From NCBI GenBank assembly GCA_019456305.1, contig VRUD01000015.1:1-61528 (forward strand): a stretch of 61,528 nucleotides of DNA, in the 5' to 3' direction. How positions within the stretch are numbered: the stretch's first letter is position 1; each line of letters begins with the position of its first letter. This document shows, piece after piece, positions 10,201 through 19,263 of this stretch. Under the pieces are notes generated by a model that ran no database searches, was not told where the DNA came from, and saw nothing but the letters and a program-made list of their open reading frames with translations. The position numbers and the translations under genes are program-made. The stretch comes from Cytophagales bacterium (GTDB lineage Bacteria; Bacteroidota; Bacteroidia; Cytophagales; VRUD01).

Positions 10201-11182
10201 TGTAGGTGCGCCAAGTTTGATTACAACTAAAACAGATATAAGCTGCAACGGATTATGTGATGGTGATGCAACAGCTAATGTTTCAGGGGGTACTTCTCCT
10301 TATACTTATTCCTGGTCACCGGCAGGCGGCACAGATTCTACGGCATCTAATCTTTGTGCAGGTATCTTTACGGTAACAGTAACTGATGACAGCAATTGTA
10401 TAGCCACCGTTAACGTTACGATTACCCAACCAGTAGCCATCAGCATTGGGCCGGAAGTTTCTACCGATCTTAGCTGTTTTGGCTCTAACGATGGAACCAT
10501 TACAATAACAGCATCCGGTGGAACTGCTACATTAAATTATTCCATAGATAGCGGAGCTACCTTCACAAATACTACCGGTAATTTTACAAGCTTGACTACA
10601 GGAACATATAATGTAATGGTTCAGGATGCAAATAATTGTACACAACCCGGTAGTACCTTAACTATTACCGAACCAACAGCTATCACTGCACCCCCAATTT
10701 CATTCACAGACGATACCAATAGCAGTGGTGTTGGTACTGCAACAATTTTTGTAAGTGGCGGTACACCTTCTTATACTTACTCATGGGCACCTTTTGGAGG
10801 CACCGACTCTATTGCGACAGGATTAACAGCCGGGATTTATACTGTTACAGTGATTGATAATAATGGATGTATACTTCTGGATACTGTTATCGTTGACAAC
10901 ATTACGGGTATAAGTCAATCAACAACTACCGGGTATAATATCAGGCTTTATCCTAACCCCACTACCGGGAAGTTTATTTTACAATTTGGGAAGTATCCCA
11001 AAAATCTGGTTATTACTGTACTTAATCTATTAGGAGAGGTGATCACTAAGATAGAAAACGAAAACCCCACCTTCTATAATAAGTTTGAAATTGATCTTTC
11101 ATCAGAAGCAAACGGGCTTTACTTTATAAAAATACAGACTGCTACCAGGATTATTACCAGGAAGATTATCCTTGATCGTTAA
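7202..11182 (+). CDS. Secreted M36 (fungalysin) metallopeptidase with SprB-like repeats and T9SS type A signal
   Basis: This 1326-residue zinc endopeptidase is predicted to be exported by Sec and then the T9SS. In order it has a signal peptide (1-20), an FTP/PepSY-type inhibitory propeptide (about 80-250), a linker with two copies of PRQLAG encoded by palindromes, the M36 catalytic domain with HEYGH (457-461) and the third zinc ligand E482 in GEGNADIWG, a beta-sandwich region, four SprB-like repeats (about 930-1230, e.g. SGGTPGYTYSWSP) and a type A sorting domain (LYPNPTTGKF...) ending in the usual basic residues. It probably digests external protein. Active-site residues look intact. Confidence 0.93.
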   Translation: MKTKILTSATLFVTAFHVYGSSLIFQDNDKSSEVRYINEIKWQPDASYQKTLRNSVAWQNFLQKNGPWQVIFNEQNAKPHRAFGSPIQVSGSDASDKALNFINNELTDFNIPLNELQLVNAFASDHFQYINFTQYHQGLQILNSRLTIKMTLDNKVILWGADVFDNIAININPSITASAAKASAEQDLQATVKSSLVKPDLFILPVPQGKSNIFKLIYEVNVEAVDNDGLPAKFYTLVDAHNGEVLYRENQVKTEKPRQLAGQSTEHKEQSLKQNAMPRQLAGPCAMRYAQTANTDVYLTSNLYATNPKNPATVEPLTYLKIVAGATNYYTDTAGYVGMPFTSPTSAALSLEGSWCKVQTSNVVPSFTTTLNPGVNNLSFDTDANITERTAYYHVNIIHDQMKSYFPAFTGLDWQMETNVDLTSSSCNAFYSGTSINFYAAGGGCNSIGQVGDVVYHEYGHGINSYYYSSFGQSFNNGAMGEGNADIWGMSITLSPILGSGFYTANTDGIRRYDINPKVYPQDIVGEVHADGEIIAGAWWDTYLNLGDMNQMMALFSETYNGFAATAANGQEGQAFYDVLIDALQADDVPANGGDNDITNGTPNCTAIGGAFALHGISLLSNVILTHNEVLSSTAGNPVTIDAVITFGNPWAFNAAKVFYKIDNDTAWNSLSMTNTGGNNYTVDIPAQPCGTIIAYYLAIEGICGNVATIIPGKAANPDPNIPFFILVGYNVVATEDFDFATMGVWTTGVAGDNATTGLWIIDIPVGSTSSSGSLVQTDAQHTPGGQNCAVTGNAPSPTSGIGTNDIDGGHTTLETPVLDLSSYNDPVVTYYRWYINDPPGGANPANDWWEVRISNDGVNWFNVEGTKVSDGSWRRFAFRVNDYITPTSTTQIRFIASDSANNTNLPFNGGSLVEAALDDIQIWEVMPINLITFSTNATCGNSDGTANVVVSGGTPGYTYSWSPTGGTNDTATGLAAGIYTVIVTDANGCVDSINVTVNNVGAPSLITTKTDISCNGLCDGDATANVSGGTSPYTYSWSPAGGTDSTASNLCAGIFTVTVTDDSNCIATVNVTITQPVAISIGPEVSTDLSCFGSNDGTITITASGGTATLNYSIDSGATFTNTTGNFTSLTTGTYNVMVQDANNCTQPGSTLTITEPTAITAPPISFTDDTNSSGVGTATIFVSGGTPSYTYSWAPFGGTDSIATGLTAGIYTVTVIDNNGCILLDTVIVDNITGISQSTTTGYNIRLYPNPTTGKFILQFGKYPKNLVITVLNLLGEVITKIENENPTFYNKFEIDLSSEANGLYFIKIQTATRIITRKIILDR
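7969..8051. repeat. Two in-frame palindromes inside the M36 gene
   Basis: Hairpins at 7969-7988 and 8032-8051 have identical arms GCCCCGCC/GGCGGGGC and loops AGTT and AACT. Both are translated in the same frame as PRQLAG. They sit in the linker between propeptide and catalytic domain, where insertion is tolerated. A further GCGCTATGCGCTATGCGC stretch follows at about 8055. These are candidate mobile or amplified palindromes within coding DNA. Confidence 0.85.
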
Positions 11183-11323
11183 CCCGTAACCAATGAATTA
11201 AAAAACTCCGCACATAAATTCCGGATAAAATTAAAAAATAAAAATAATATATCAAAAAATTTGGTCTAATAGACAAAAGTTGGTGCTTAAAAACTCCTGT
11301 AATTATTAACTATAAAAACATTA

Positions 11324-12664
11324 CTAAACCTCCAAACTCTGCGCCATCTCCTCTTCAACAAAATTAATCCCCATACCTTCTAATTCATCTAACACCGGCT
11401 CATAAATTTCTTTTACGGTAGGAATCTGAACTCCTGTTAAGGCGATTTTTCCTGTTAAGATCAATTTGGCAGCAATACCAAGCGGCAAACCAACTGTTTT
11501 TGCCATTGCTGTTTGAACAGTATCGTCACCAATCGTTACCATGGAAGATATAAGTGTTTTTTTGTTTCCATTAAGCTCATATTCAAACTGGTGCTGCATT
11601 ACGATCATATCTTTATCCTGTTGATCCATTTGCCATTTTTGTTCTAATAAATGTTGTAAAATCCTTGCCGGAGAAACATTGGATAACCCTATTTTCTTTT
11701 TGTCAAACAACCCTAACCATATTAGTTTCTTCATTTCTTCAGATCCCTCATCAATACGTAAATATTTGCACAACTTTTTTTCTACTGAAATATCGGTTGC
11801 ATAGGCTAAAAAGGTATTAAGAAGGTCTCTGTAAGTCATTTGCTCAGAATTTTCCAACGTAATGCTGTCATCTGTCAGTCCAATCTGCACCAGTAATTTC
11901 CATGCATTACAAAAGCCAGGTCTCCGTAACGTACCCCTGAATATAGTTTGAATATCCTCTAAATCATACTTATCTCTGTATCTGAGAGAATCACGGTTTG
12001 GATAAGCTTCGAAATCTCCATAATTCAACACAGAGACCTTTTCAATGCGTGAAAATATCCTGTGGGTAGGAACATATTTATACATACCATTTTTTTTATA
12101 TTTAACAGTTTGCTGACCTGCCAGCACAACATTTCTCGGGTTCCATGTAAATTTATAATGCCACGGATTATTATCAAATTCAGGGGCAATAAGTCCACCC
12201 GTAAAAGATTTAAAAAGTGTTAATACACCACCGTCTTCTTTGATCTTATCAATTACCTTTTTGGCAGACATATGATCAATTCCAGGGTCAACCCCCATTT
12301 CCATTAGTATGATATTACCATTTTTTTTAGCAACAGCATCAAGTTCCCTTATCTCTGTGGTTACATACGAAGCTGTAATCATATTTTTTCTAAATTCAAC
12401 ACAATCAGATGCTACAAGATGATGAAATCTTACAGGAAGCATGGAAATAACAATATCAGCATTTTGAATTTCATTTTTTCTTTGCACTTCATTTAATACA
12501 TCAAAAGTGATAGCCGTGCCGCACTTCTGAAGTTTTCTCTTCGCTTTTTCTATTGTTCTGCTGGCTACAGTAATCCGCCAATCAAATTCCATTGATTTGT
12601 TTAGCAGGTATTGTATCAACGTAGAAGCAGATCGACCTGCTCCGAGTATAAGAATATTTTTCAT
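11324..12664 (-). CDS. Saccharopine dehydrogenase family protein
   Basis: The 446-residue product has an N-terminal Rossmann fold (ILILGAGRSASTLIQYLL, ASRTIEKAKRKL) followed by the saccharopine-dehydrogenase C-terminal domain (MGVDPGIDHMSAKKVI, FTGGLIAPEFDNNPWHYKFT). By family, it would oxidise saccharopine to glutamate and aminoadipate semialdehyde in lysine breakdown, using NAD(P)+. Related enzymes making other opine-like compounds or carboxynorspermidine cannot be excluded. It is monocistronic and divergent from cytidine deaminase. A perfect hairpin lies in its leader at 12671-12689. Confidence 0.86.
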   Translation of the reverse strand: MKNILILGAGRSASTLIQYLLNKSMEFDWRITVASRTIEKAKRKLQKCGTAITFDVLNEVQRKNEIQNADIVISMLPVRFHHLVASDCVEFRKNMITASYVTTEIRELDAVAKKNGNIILMEMGVDPGIDHMSAKKVIDKIKEDGGVLTLFKSFTGGLIAPEFDNNPWHYKFTWNPRNVVLAGQQTVKYKKNGMYKYVPTHRIFSRIEKVSVLNYGDFEAYPNRDSLRYRDKYDLEDIQTIFRGTLRRPGFCNAWKLLVQIGLTDDSITLENSEQMTYRDLLNTFLAYATDISVEKKLCKYLRIDEGSEEMKKLIWLGLFDKKKIGLSNVSPARILQHLLEQKWQMDQQDKDMIVMQHQFEYELNGNKKTLISSMVTIGDDTVQTAMAKTVGLPLGIAAKLILTGKIALTGVQIPTVKEIYEPVLDELEGMGINFVEEEMAQSLEV

Positions 12665-12670
12665 TAGTAA

Positions 12671-12689
12671 ATCCGAATTGTATTCGGAT
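12671..12689. promoter_or_regulatory. Hairpin in the leader of the saccharopine dehydrogenase gene
   Basis: ATCCGAAT-TGT-ATTCGGAT is a perfect 8-bp stem ending 6 bp upstream of the minus-strand ATG at 12664. It could hide the ribosome-binding region or be an operator. No regulator is identifiable, and it may simply be another dispersed palindrome. Confidence 0.45.
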
Positions 12690-12803
12690 ATTTTAATAGT
12701 TGAATTTATTAAGGGACAAAATTAAATAAATACATTAGCATTCATTCGTATATTAGCATTTTTTTATTAACATTATTAGCAACAAAATATTCGTATCCAA
12801 TCA

Positions 12804-13310
12804 ATGATAAACATGGCAACAAAATTAGAATTTAAAACAGAATTAAGAGTTTTTGAAAATGGATCTGACCTGGGAAAGCAGGAATATGACCTTTTACAGG
12901 AAGCCAGGAAAGCTACCGATAGAGCTTATGCGCCTTACTCAAAGTTGAATGTTGGTGCAGCAATCTTATTGGATGATGATACGATCGTAACAGGAACGAA
13001 CCAGGAAAATGCTGCCTATCCCTCCGGGCTTTGTGCGGAAAGGGTTGCGATCTTTGCTGCCAGCGCTAATTATCCTGATAAAGTGATTAAGATGGTTGCT
13101 GTTGCTGCAAAGAAACACCCCTCTCCCGGGGGGAAATCAGAATCTGCTCAATTTTTACCTGCTGCTCCTTGCGGAGCCTGCAGGCAAGTGTTGTTAGAAT
13201 ATGAGATCAAACAAGGTACTTCGATCAAGATCATTATAGGTGGTGAGAAAGGCAAGATATACATTTCAGAATCTGTAAAAATGCTTTTGCCATTTCATTT
13301 CACCTTGTGA
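12804..13310 (+). CDS. cdd: Cytidine deaminase
   Basis: This zinc enzyme deaminates (deoxy)cytidine to (deoxy)uridine in pyrimidine salvage. The family signature is complete: AYAPYSKLNVGAA, C77-A-E79 as zinc ligand and proton shuttle, and PCGAC with C123 and C126. At 168 residues it is slightly longer than usual because a short HPSPGGKSES insert (about 105-114) is encoded by a C/G-rich imperfect palindrome near 13118-13133. ATG 12813 (MATKLEF) is an equally possible start. It overlaps the following esterase gene by four bases (GTGA), indicating translational coupling. Confidence 0.93.
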   Translation: MINMATKLEFKTELRVFENGSDLGKQEYDLLQEARKATDRAYAPYSKLNVGAAILLDDDTIVTGTNQENAAYPSGLCAERVAIFAASANYPDKVIKMVAVAAKKHPSPGGKSESAQFLPAAPCGACRQVLLEYEIKQGTSIKIIIGGEKGKIYISESVKMLLPFHFTL

Positions 13311-13954
13311 AAATGGGAGACAATTATATTTCCGTTAAAAAAACAGCAAGGTATTTTACCCTTGGAAAGCTTACTGACAAAACAGAAAACATCTGGTTTG
13401 TATGTCATGGCTACGGACAACTGGCAAATTATTTTATTCAAAACTTCCAGGTGTTGGATAACGAAAAGAATTATGTAATTGCTCCTGAAGGACTACACAG
13501 GTTTTATAAAAGTGGCATGTTGGGGAGAGTTGGAGCAACATGGATGACAAGCGAAGACCGGCTGAACGACATCAAAGATTATGTCAATTACCTCAATCAA
13601 CTCTATTTTGAATTGCTTCAGGATATCAACACAGAAAAGATAACTATAAATATTCTGGGATTCTCTCAGGGAGCTGCCACCGTTTGCCGCTGGATTGCAG
13701 ATAGAAAGATAAGGTTTGACAAGTTTATCCTCTGGGCAGGTATATTCCCTCCAGACCTTGATTTTAAAATAAACAGAGACATTTTACAAAAAGCAAAAAT
13801 TCACCTTGTCTATGGTGACCAGGATGAGTTCTTTAAGAAAGAAACACTCGACATCTATCTCTCGGAATTAAAGAAAAACAATATTACTGCTGAAATCATC
13901 AGATTTAAAGGAGGGCATGAGATTACCGATCAAGCCCTGAAGAAGATTTTTTGA
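13307..13954 (+). CDS. Alpha/beta-hydrolase, phospholipase/carboxylesterase type
   Basis: The 215-residue cytoplasmic serine hydrolase resembles the PF02230 esterase group. It has an oxyanion HGYG near the N-terminus, nucleophile S120 in GFSQG, acid D171 or D173 in VYGDQDEFF, and H204 in KGGHEI. The GTG at 13307 overlaps the cdd stop; ATG 13313 is the alternative start. The substrate is unknown. Coupling with cdd suggests coexpression only. Confidence 0.85.
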   Translation: MKMGDNYISVKKTARYFTLGKLTDKTENIWFVCHGYGQLANYFIQNFQVLDNEKNYVIAPEGLHRFYKSGMLGRVGATWMTSEDRLNDIKDYVNYLNQLYFELLQDINTEKITINILGFSQGAATVCRWIADRKIRFDKFILWAGIFPPDLDFKINRDILQKAKIHLVYGDQDEFFKKETLDIYLSELKKNNITAEIIRFKGGHEITDQALKKIF

Positions 13955-13964
13955 AAATAAAAAA

Positions 13965-14201
13965 TTATAAGTCTTTATGACTACCGTCACAATAAGGCTT
14001 ATTCCCTGAATGCTTGCAACCACACCAGGCAACTTTCTTAGCTTCTGTAATTTCTACCCTAATCGGCCTGATATCGGTCTCTGAATGGGAACCATCGCAA
14101 AAGGGTTGGTTATTGCTTCTGCCGCACTGGCACCAGGCATAACTTCCCGGTTCCATGTCCATAACATAGGGGCTTTGTTGAGCTATTTTGGGGTTTTCCA
14201 T
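13965..14201 (-). CDS. Tandem CDGSH iron-sulfur protein
   Basis: The 78-residue protein has two CDGSH zinc-finger-type motifs, CQCGRSNNQPFCDGSH and CGCKHSGNKPYCDGSH, each with the three Cys and one His that bind a 2Fe-2S cluster. Tandem single-chain versions are typical of bacteria and may be electron-transfer or redox-sensing proteins. No signal peptide is present. It is convergent with the esterase gene, 10 bp away, and upstream of the T9SS cargo gene. Confidence 0.92.
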   Translation of the reverse strand: MENPKIAQQSPYVMDMEPGSYAWCQCGRSNNQPFCDGSHSETDIRPIRVEITEAKKVAWCGCKHSGNKPYCDGSHKDL

Positions 14202-14242
14202 GATTGAAATATTTTATAAGTTAATCTGATTTACTATGATGT

Positions 14243-15841
14243 TTATTGTTTAATTATTTTTGTATATGTAATTGTATTACCATTATTTATTCGAAGATAA
14301 TAAAATCCTTCATCTAAAAATGACAGATCAATTTTCTTATCAATATAAGAGTATTGATTTTTTAAAACCATCCTCCCTGATAAGTCAAATATTGCAAAAA
14401 ATAGTTCCTCGTTATCTTTATTTATTATCAAATATTCTCTTACAGGATTAGGAAAAACAGAAATATCATAGAGGTTACTATTTTCACTTATACCTGATGG
14501 ATTCCTGGTAAACTTATAGATCGTACCATTTGCCGGGCTACCATTTGTAGTTGAATTCGCAGAATTAACTATGACAGGATTATTGGGGTCACCACTCAAA
14601 TAAATAAATTCCGGAGAAACATTATTTTTTAAACCCACAGCAGGCCCTGTTGCGCCGCCAAATGAAACAGAAGAAATTGAATTAGCTCCAATATGAATTT
14701 CAATATCATTGGTGCCTTCAAAGAGCCATAACTGTACATTGACAGAATCATCTGCGGTACAAACCGAATCGTATTCATTAAAAAATCCTGCATTTTTCCA
14801 TTCTATTTTTAAAATTTGGCTGCCGGGAGTGCCTGATAATTGATAGGAGATGGGTGAAGCAGATAAAGTGTTTTGTATTTCAGTTACCGAATTTTGCCTT
14901 GTTGATTTCTGAACAATAATTTGATCAAAGGGATTATTTAAGCTTTTTAATGCTATATTATCAATAGAAGCTATATTTGACTTAGCTGAATTATAAGATA
15001 ATACTTTAGAAAGGGCTGCTGTACAACCTGTTGGATTAGTAACTTCAATCTGGTAATATAAGCTATCACTCGGAGGAGGTGCAAGGTCTGTATAAGTACT
15101 AACGAAACTTGATATAGAGTCAATCAAAATCAAATTTGAAGGAGAAGCACCCCTCCAAATTCTAACATAATTATATGAAAATCCTTCGTAATTATCCCAT
15201 ATCAAATTTACACTTGGAGGAGGGATGCCATAATTTAATACTAAATGAATGGTTTTATGCGCAATGCTTTTTGCAGATACATTGCCGCATTGATAAATGG
15301 TAGAGATTTTGTACCTGTCAGATTTTATAAAAGGATTAGATGTAATATCAATAAATATACTCAAACTATCATTAAGTACATTTCCAACTGAGTCATAAAT
15401 ACCGGATACGCCCGATTCCTTATAAATAATGTATGATGCGGCACCGGTAATTGTTTTCTCCCAAACGATTAAATTTTTAACTGTAGCATTATCAAAAGTT
15501 ACCAAACAAATTTCAGGTACATTTTGGCTAACAATAATATTTCTATCAGTAAGGTTGGCAGAAAAGACATCAATGATGAAGTTGTTTAAAGAATCAAACA
15601 TTATCCATCCATCCCCCACATTCAATGAATTAAATAGCTGGTCAAAGTAATCAAAATTAAATCCAATCGGGATATTATATACTGGGTTATCCCAAATAAC
15701 AGTATCATTCAGTGAAGTTGAACCGGTCAGGTCTGAATAAGCTCCGCTTGTTTTACTGAAGGTATAGGATTGAGCATTACAATAAATTGAAAAGCTCAAA
15801 TAACTCAAAAAAATCAAAAATTGGATGATTGTCTTTTTCAT
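14243..15841 (-). CDS. T9SS type A cargo protein of unknown function
   Basis: The chosen ATG at 15841 gives MKKTIIQFLIFLSYLSFSIY, a good signal peptide; the longer GTG frame from 15889 would bury it. The mature part has a beta-sandwich segment (IGFNFDYFDQLF...), fibronectin-III-like segments around residues 165-290 (YKISTIYQCGNVSAKS), and a type A sorting domain at the end (ISVFPNPVREYLIINKDN, ...YTKIIKQ). Middle motifs resemble those of the SprB-repeat protein at 26168 (LIWDNYEGF, ALSKVLSYNSAKSN), so the two cargo proteins share a module. Function is otherwise unknown. Confidence 0.85.
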   Translation of the reverse strand: MKKTIIQFLIFLSYLSFSIYCNAQSYTFSKTSGAYSDLTGSTSLNDTVIWDNPVYNIPIGFNFDYFDQLFNSLNVGDGWIMFDSLNNFIIDVFSANLTDRNIIVSQNVPEICLVTFDNATVKNLIVWEKTITGAASYIIYKESGVSGIYDSVGNVLNDSLSIFIDITSNPFIKSDRYKISTIYQCGNVSAKSIAHKTIHLVLNYGIPPPSVNLIWDNYEGFSYNYVRIWRGASPSNLILIDSISSFVSTYTDLAPPPSDSLYYQIEVTNPTGCTAALSKVLSYNSAKSNIASIDNIALKSLNNPFDQIIVQKSTRQNSVTEIQNTLSASPISYQLSGTPGSQILKIEWKNAGFFNEYDSVCTADDSVNVQLWLFEGTNDIEIHIGANSISSVSFGGATGPAVGLKNNVSPEFIYLSGDPNNPVIVNSANSTTNGSPANGTIYKFTRNPSGISENSNLYDISVFPNPVREYLIINKDNEELFFAIFDLSGRMVLKNQYSYIDKKIDLSFLDEGFYYLRINNGNTITYTKIIKQ

Positions 15842-15885
15842 TTTCAATAAATTTAAACTCTTTACAAGTGTAATTAGTGGTTTGT

Positions 15886-16308
15886 TCACTCATTAGCATA
15901 TTTATCTACAAACGGAAATTCAAGGGGCAGCGTCATTTTAACCCTTTTTGGCTCCTCATTTTCTTTGCCTGGTATCCAGAGAGGCATCAATTTTATCACT
16001 CTTCTAACTTCTTCATCACAACCATAGCCTATACCCTGTAGGATTTGAATATTTGATAAACTCCCATTTTTTTCAATGATAAACGCAACAAAAACATTCC
16101 CTTTTACCTTATTCTCTAATGCCTTAGCCGGGTACTGAATATTATTTTTAATGAACTTATACATTTTTTTCATGCCCCCGGGAAAATCCGGGGGGTGCTC
16201 TACTTTGGTGTAAACAGTAGTATCCTTCCACGCCAAAACGCCAACGGGGTAAGCATGATCATTTGCACAAAATATTATTGCTATGAATAGAAACAGATTT
16301 TTAATCAT
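15886..16308 (-). CDS. Secreted TonB C-terminal domain protein
   Basis: The 140-residue product has a signal peptide (about 1-20) and then only a TonB_C domain: FPGGMKKMYKFIKNNIQYP, KGNVFVAFIIEKNGSLSNI, and VIKLMPLWIPGKENEEP. It lacks the N-terminal anchor and proline-rich arm of a true TonB. The same domain, with the PEFPGG-type lead, is the C-terminus of the gene products at 19264 and 23711. It is possibly cotranscribed with the T9SS cargo gene 44 bp downstream. Confidence 0.85.
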   Translation of the reverse strand: MIKNLFLFIAIIFCANDHAYPVGVLAWKDTTVYTKVEHPPDFPGGMKKMYKFIKNNIQYPAKALENKVKGNVFVAFIIEKNGSLSNIQILQGIGYGCDEEVRRVIKLMPLWIPGKENEEPKRVKMTLPLEFPFVDKYANE

Positions 16309-16472
16309 GATCTTTGTATATAATTAATTTTGCCTATTCTCAATCTTGTTACTCGTGGATTATATAATATACAGTTTAACACGCTATTCTAAAATATAGC
16401 CTTCTTTAGCTATAACGCAATCTATAAAATTTTAATTACTTTAACAAACAAATTGAAATCTTACTTTAATCT

Positions 16473-17537
16473 TCAATTCCCCAACACTCCTTCTTCAATG
16501 CCAAAAACTTTTGACAGCACTTTTTGTGACTTGCCGTTTGTGATAATGATCAAATGGTCATACAATTCAACTTTCACATCCCCTTCAGGATTTTTTAGCA
16601 GCTTCCTTTTATCACCCGCTTCTTTACTCAAACCAATCAGTATGCAATTATACTTTTTCTTCAATTCTAAGAAAACATCTCTATAATTATGATCTATAAA
16701 AGGATTTTTAGAAATAACCTTATACTGCTTAATATCATAATCATCGTCATCTACAGGATAGCTCATAATATCTTCGCTATAGTTAGCAACGTCCGGTTCA
16801 AAAATAAAGCTGGCAACCAGCCTGGAGGAAATCTCATTTTTTGATACAATATAGGTTACACCTGCGCCATAAAAAGTATCCTTCAGGTCTGCATTATCCA
16901 GCATTACCACAAAATTGCTGACATAGAAATGCTTTTTAAGGTTCAGGACATAAACCAATTTTTCAGTATCATTATCCAGATTGATAAAAACAGAAGAGGC
17001 ATGGTGAATATTTGCCTTTTTTAGCTGTTCTATACTACTAAAGTTTGCATACAGCACATAAACATACTTTTGCTCAAAATCTTTATGTATCAGGTCAATA
17101 TCACTTTTGTTATTTGTAACGATTGCCACTTTATTACCAACAGCAACGAGCTGATCAGCTACCACCTTTCCAAACTCATTCCATCCAATAATGACGGCAT
17201 GATTTGCAAATTTTGTGCCGTTGTATCCTAATTTTTGATTTTCCTGCATAGTCCTGAAAAAAATAGTTAACTGGCTGATAAGATAACCATATAACCCAAC
17301 GCTAACGATCACAAAAACAGACCCAATCACCCTCCCTACATGTGAAACAGGCACCTTATCCCCGTAACCCACCGTTGTTAATGTTACGATAGCGTACCAG
17401 ATCGCATCTGGAAAATTATTGATATTGGAATCTTCATACTTTATCTCAAAATGTATAAGAATTTTGCAAACAATGATGAAAAACAATAAAACAATGATTA
17501 CAGAAAACGCTATTCTGATTCCTTTGTACTTTTTCAC
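16473..17537 (-). CDS. Two-transmembrane potassium channel with RCK domains
   Basis: This 354-residue inner-membrane channel subunit has TM1 (8-30), a pore helix and filter TLTTVGYGD (52-60), TM2 (about 67-90), then a TrkA-N/RCK domain (HAVIIGWNEFGKVVADQLVA, about 113-235) and a partial TrkA-C domain (about 255-345). This is the MthK-like plan. In the RCK Rossmann motif the usual GxGxxG is replaced by GWNEFG. It lies 98 bp downstream of a Na+/H+ antiporter gene on the same strand, a sensible pair for ion homeostasis. Confidence 0.92.
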   Translation of the reverse strand: MKKYKGIRIAFSVIIVLLFFIIVCKILIHFEIKYEDSNINNFPDAIWYAIVTLTTVGYGDKVPVSHVGRVIGSVFVIVSVGLYGYLISQLTIFFRTMQENQKLGYNGTKFANHAVIIGWNEFGKVVADQLVAVGNKVAIVTNNKSDIDLIHKDFEQKYVYVLYANFSSIEQLKKANIHHASSVFINLDNDTEKLVYVLNLKKHFYVSNFVVMLDNADLKDTFYGAGVTYIVSKNEISSRLVASFIFEPDVANYSEDIMSYPVDDDDYDIKQYKVISKNPFIDHNYRDVFLELKKKYNCILIGLSKEAGDKRKLLKNPEGDVKVELYDHLIIITNGKSQKVLSKVFGIEEGVLGN

Positions 17538-17635
17538 GATTGATAAACCATAAATGTTCAGTATATGATTTCATTATAACACAGATATATTAGTCATTGT
17601 CATTTTAGTCATTTCAAATTTCAGGCATTTGTCTG

Positions 17636-18979
17636 CTACCCACTATCTACTTCCTGTTTATTCTTCCCTCCTGCTGCTGCTGCAACTTTCTGAATCGTCA
17701 GCCCCTGCACCAATATAGCAAAAACAACCACAATGAAAGTCAATGAAACTATCAGATCTTTGGTATCAAATTCTTTATCTGCCAATTGAATTACACCCAG
17801 ACTTGGTAAAGCCAAAGCAAGCGCCACTGATATACCTCCTCTTAAACCACCCCATGTTAATATTTTTATGGTACCTTTTTCAAATTTTTTACCCAGAGAC
17901 ATAATCCCTATCGGAATACTTACACCAACCAACCTTGCAAACAACACTATTGCAATAGCTAAAACTCCGGCAAATATGTATTCTCCTGTAAATTTAATTA
18001 CCAGCATTTCCAAACCTATTAATATAAAGAGAATGGCATTTAAAGATTCATCAATCAAATCCCAAAATCTATATACATAATCTCCAACTGCTTCAGACAT
18101 TTTCTCGCTTCTGCCCTTGTTTCCTAACGATATACCCAATACAACCATAGCTAAAGGACCAGACACATGCAGGAATGTTGCAACTATAGTCCCACCCATC
18201 ACAAATGAGAGGGTGACTAACACCTCCAATTGAACAAACTCATTAGGTATCCATTCAAGTGTTTTATAGCCAAAATATCCTAAAATAAGTCCGAGCACTA
18301 CTCCTCCTACCGCTTCCTGCGTGAAGAGCATTGAAATATATTTGACCCCGAAGGTATCTGGTCCATATTGCCAGGGACCAAAATGAAGATGCTCAAAACT
18401 TCCTGGTGTAGATTGTGCAATGTGCAGAATTGTAAGGAATACTACTACTCCTATTCCATCGTTGAATAAAGATTCTCCATTGATCCTCATCTGCAGGTTT
18501 TCAGAAATATTGGTTTTTTTAAGCAGTGCAAGAACTGCAATCGGGTCAGTGGGAGATATTAATGCACCGAATAACAAACAATGAATATATTTGACAGGTA
18601 AATGCACGAAATCTAAAACAAAATACATCAATGTACCGACAATAAATGTAGAGATCAACACTCCACCAAATGCTAATAACAATATTGACCATTTTTCCTC
18701 AGCAAGTTTTTTGAGGTTAATATGCAGGGCGCCTGCAAAAAGCAGAAAGGGCAGCATTATGTCGAGCATTATTACCGTAAAATCAAAATTCTTCATAATT
18801 TCTTCAGAGCCTTCCCTTAATTGTGGAAAGCCGTAGCCCGCAATGAAAACTGCCATTGAACTCAAAAGCGCCAATACCATTAACCCAATTGTAGCCTCCA
18901 ATTTCAGTATAGTGCGATTAATTGATGTAAACAATGTCGCAATGACTATGAGTAAGGTTATAATTTCATATGTATCCAT
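17636..18979 (-). CDS. Na+/H+ antiporter, CPA1 (NhaP-type)
   Basis: The 447-residue integral membrane protein has about 12 hydrophobic segments. The CPA1 hallmark SPTDPIAVLALLKK and the downstream NGESLFNDGIGVVVFL contain the conserved Asp residues of the ion site. GGLRGGISVALALALP near the C-terminus is another CPA1 motif. It lacks the long cytosolic tail of some NhaP proteins. It probably expels Na+ or K+ in exchange for protons and is likely cotranscribed with the K+ channel gene. Confidence 0.93.
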   Translation of the reverse strand: MDTYEIITLLIVIATLFTSINRTILKLEATIGLMVLALLSSMAVFIAGYGFPQLREGSEEIMKNFDFTVIMLDIMLPFLLFAGALHINLKKLAEEKWSILLLAFGGVLISTFIVGTLMYFVLDFVHLPVKYIHCLLFGALISPTDPIAVLALLKKTNISENLQMRINGESLFNDGIGVVVFLTILHIAQSTPGSFEHLHFGPWQYGPDTFGVKYISMLFTQEAVGGVVLGLILGYFGYKTLEWIPNEFVQLEVLVTLSFVMGGTIVATFLHVSGPLAMVVLGISLGNKGRSEKMSEAVGDYVYRFWDLIDESLNAILFILIGLEMLVIKFTGEYIFAGVLAIAIVLFARLVGVSIPIGIMSLGKKFEKGTIKILTWGGLRGGISVALALALPSLGVIQLADKEFDTKDLIVSLTFIVVVFAILVQGLTIQKVAAAAGGKNKQEVDSG

Positions 18980-19191
18980 AATTATATTTAAGAATTACGA
19001 ATTCGTACCTCGTCATTCGTACTTCGTATTTCAAAATGATTTAATTTGTGGTCAAAAGTATGTGTTTTTTTATTAATGACAAAAATTTTAAATATTTTTT
19101 GTATTATTTTATGTTTAAACCCTTTTTTGGGTGGAATAAATTTTGTAAGATGATATTTATATCGTTATCCTGAATTCAAACATTTTGTAAT

Positions 19192-19221
19192 AAAAAAAAG
19201 AGGCGCATCTCAATGCGCCTC
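19192..19221 (-). terminator. Rho-independent terminator of the VIT-vWA gene
   Basis: Read on the minus strand, a 9-bp GC-rich stem GAGGCGCAT/ATGCGCCTC with a 4-nt loop is followed directly by eight T residues. It lies 43 bp downstream of the stop codon at 19264. A second small palindrome, CTCAACT-TAAA-AGTTGAG, sits between them at 19232-19249. Confidence 0.85.
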
Positions 19222-19263
19222 CATGAAGGTTTCTCAACTTAAAAGTTGAGTTACAAAGTTGAG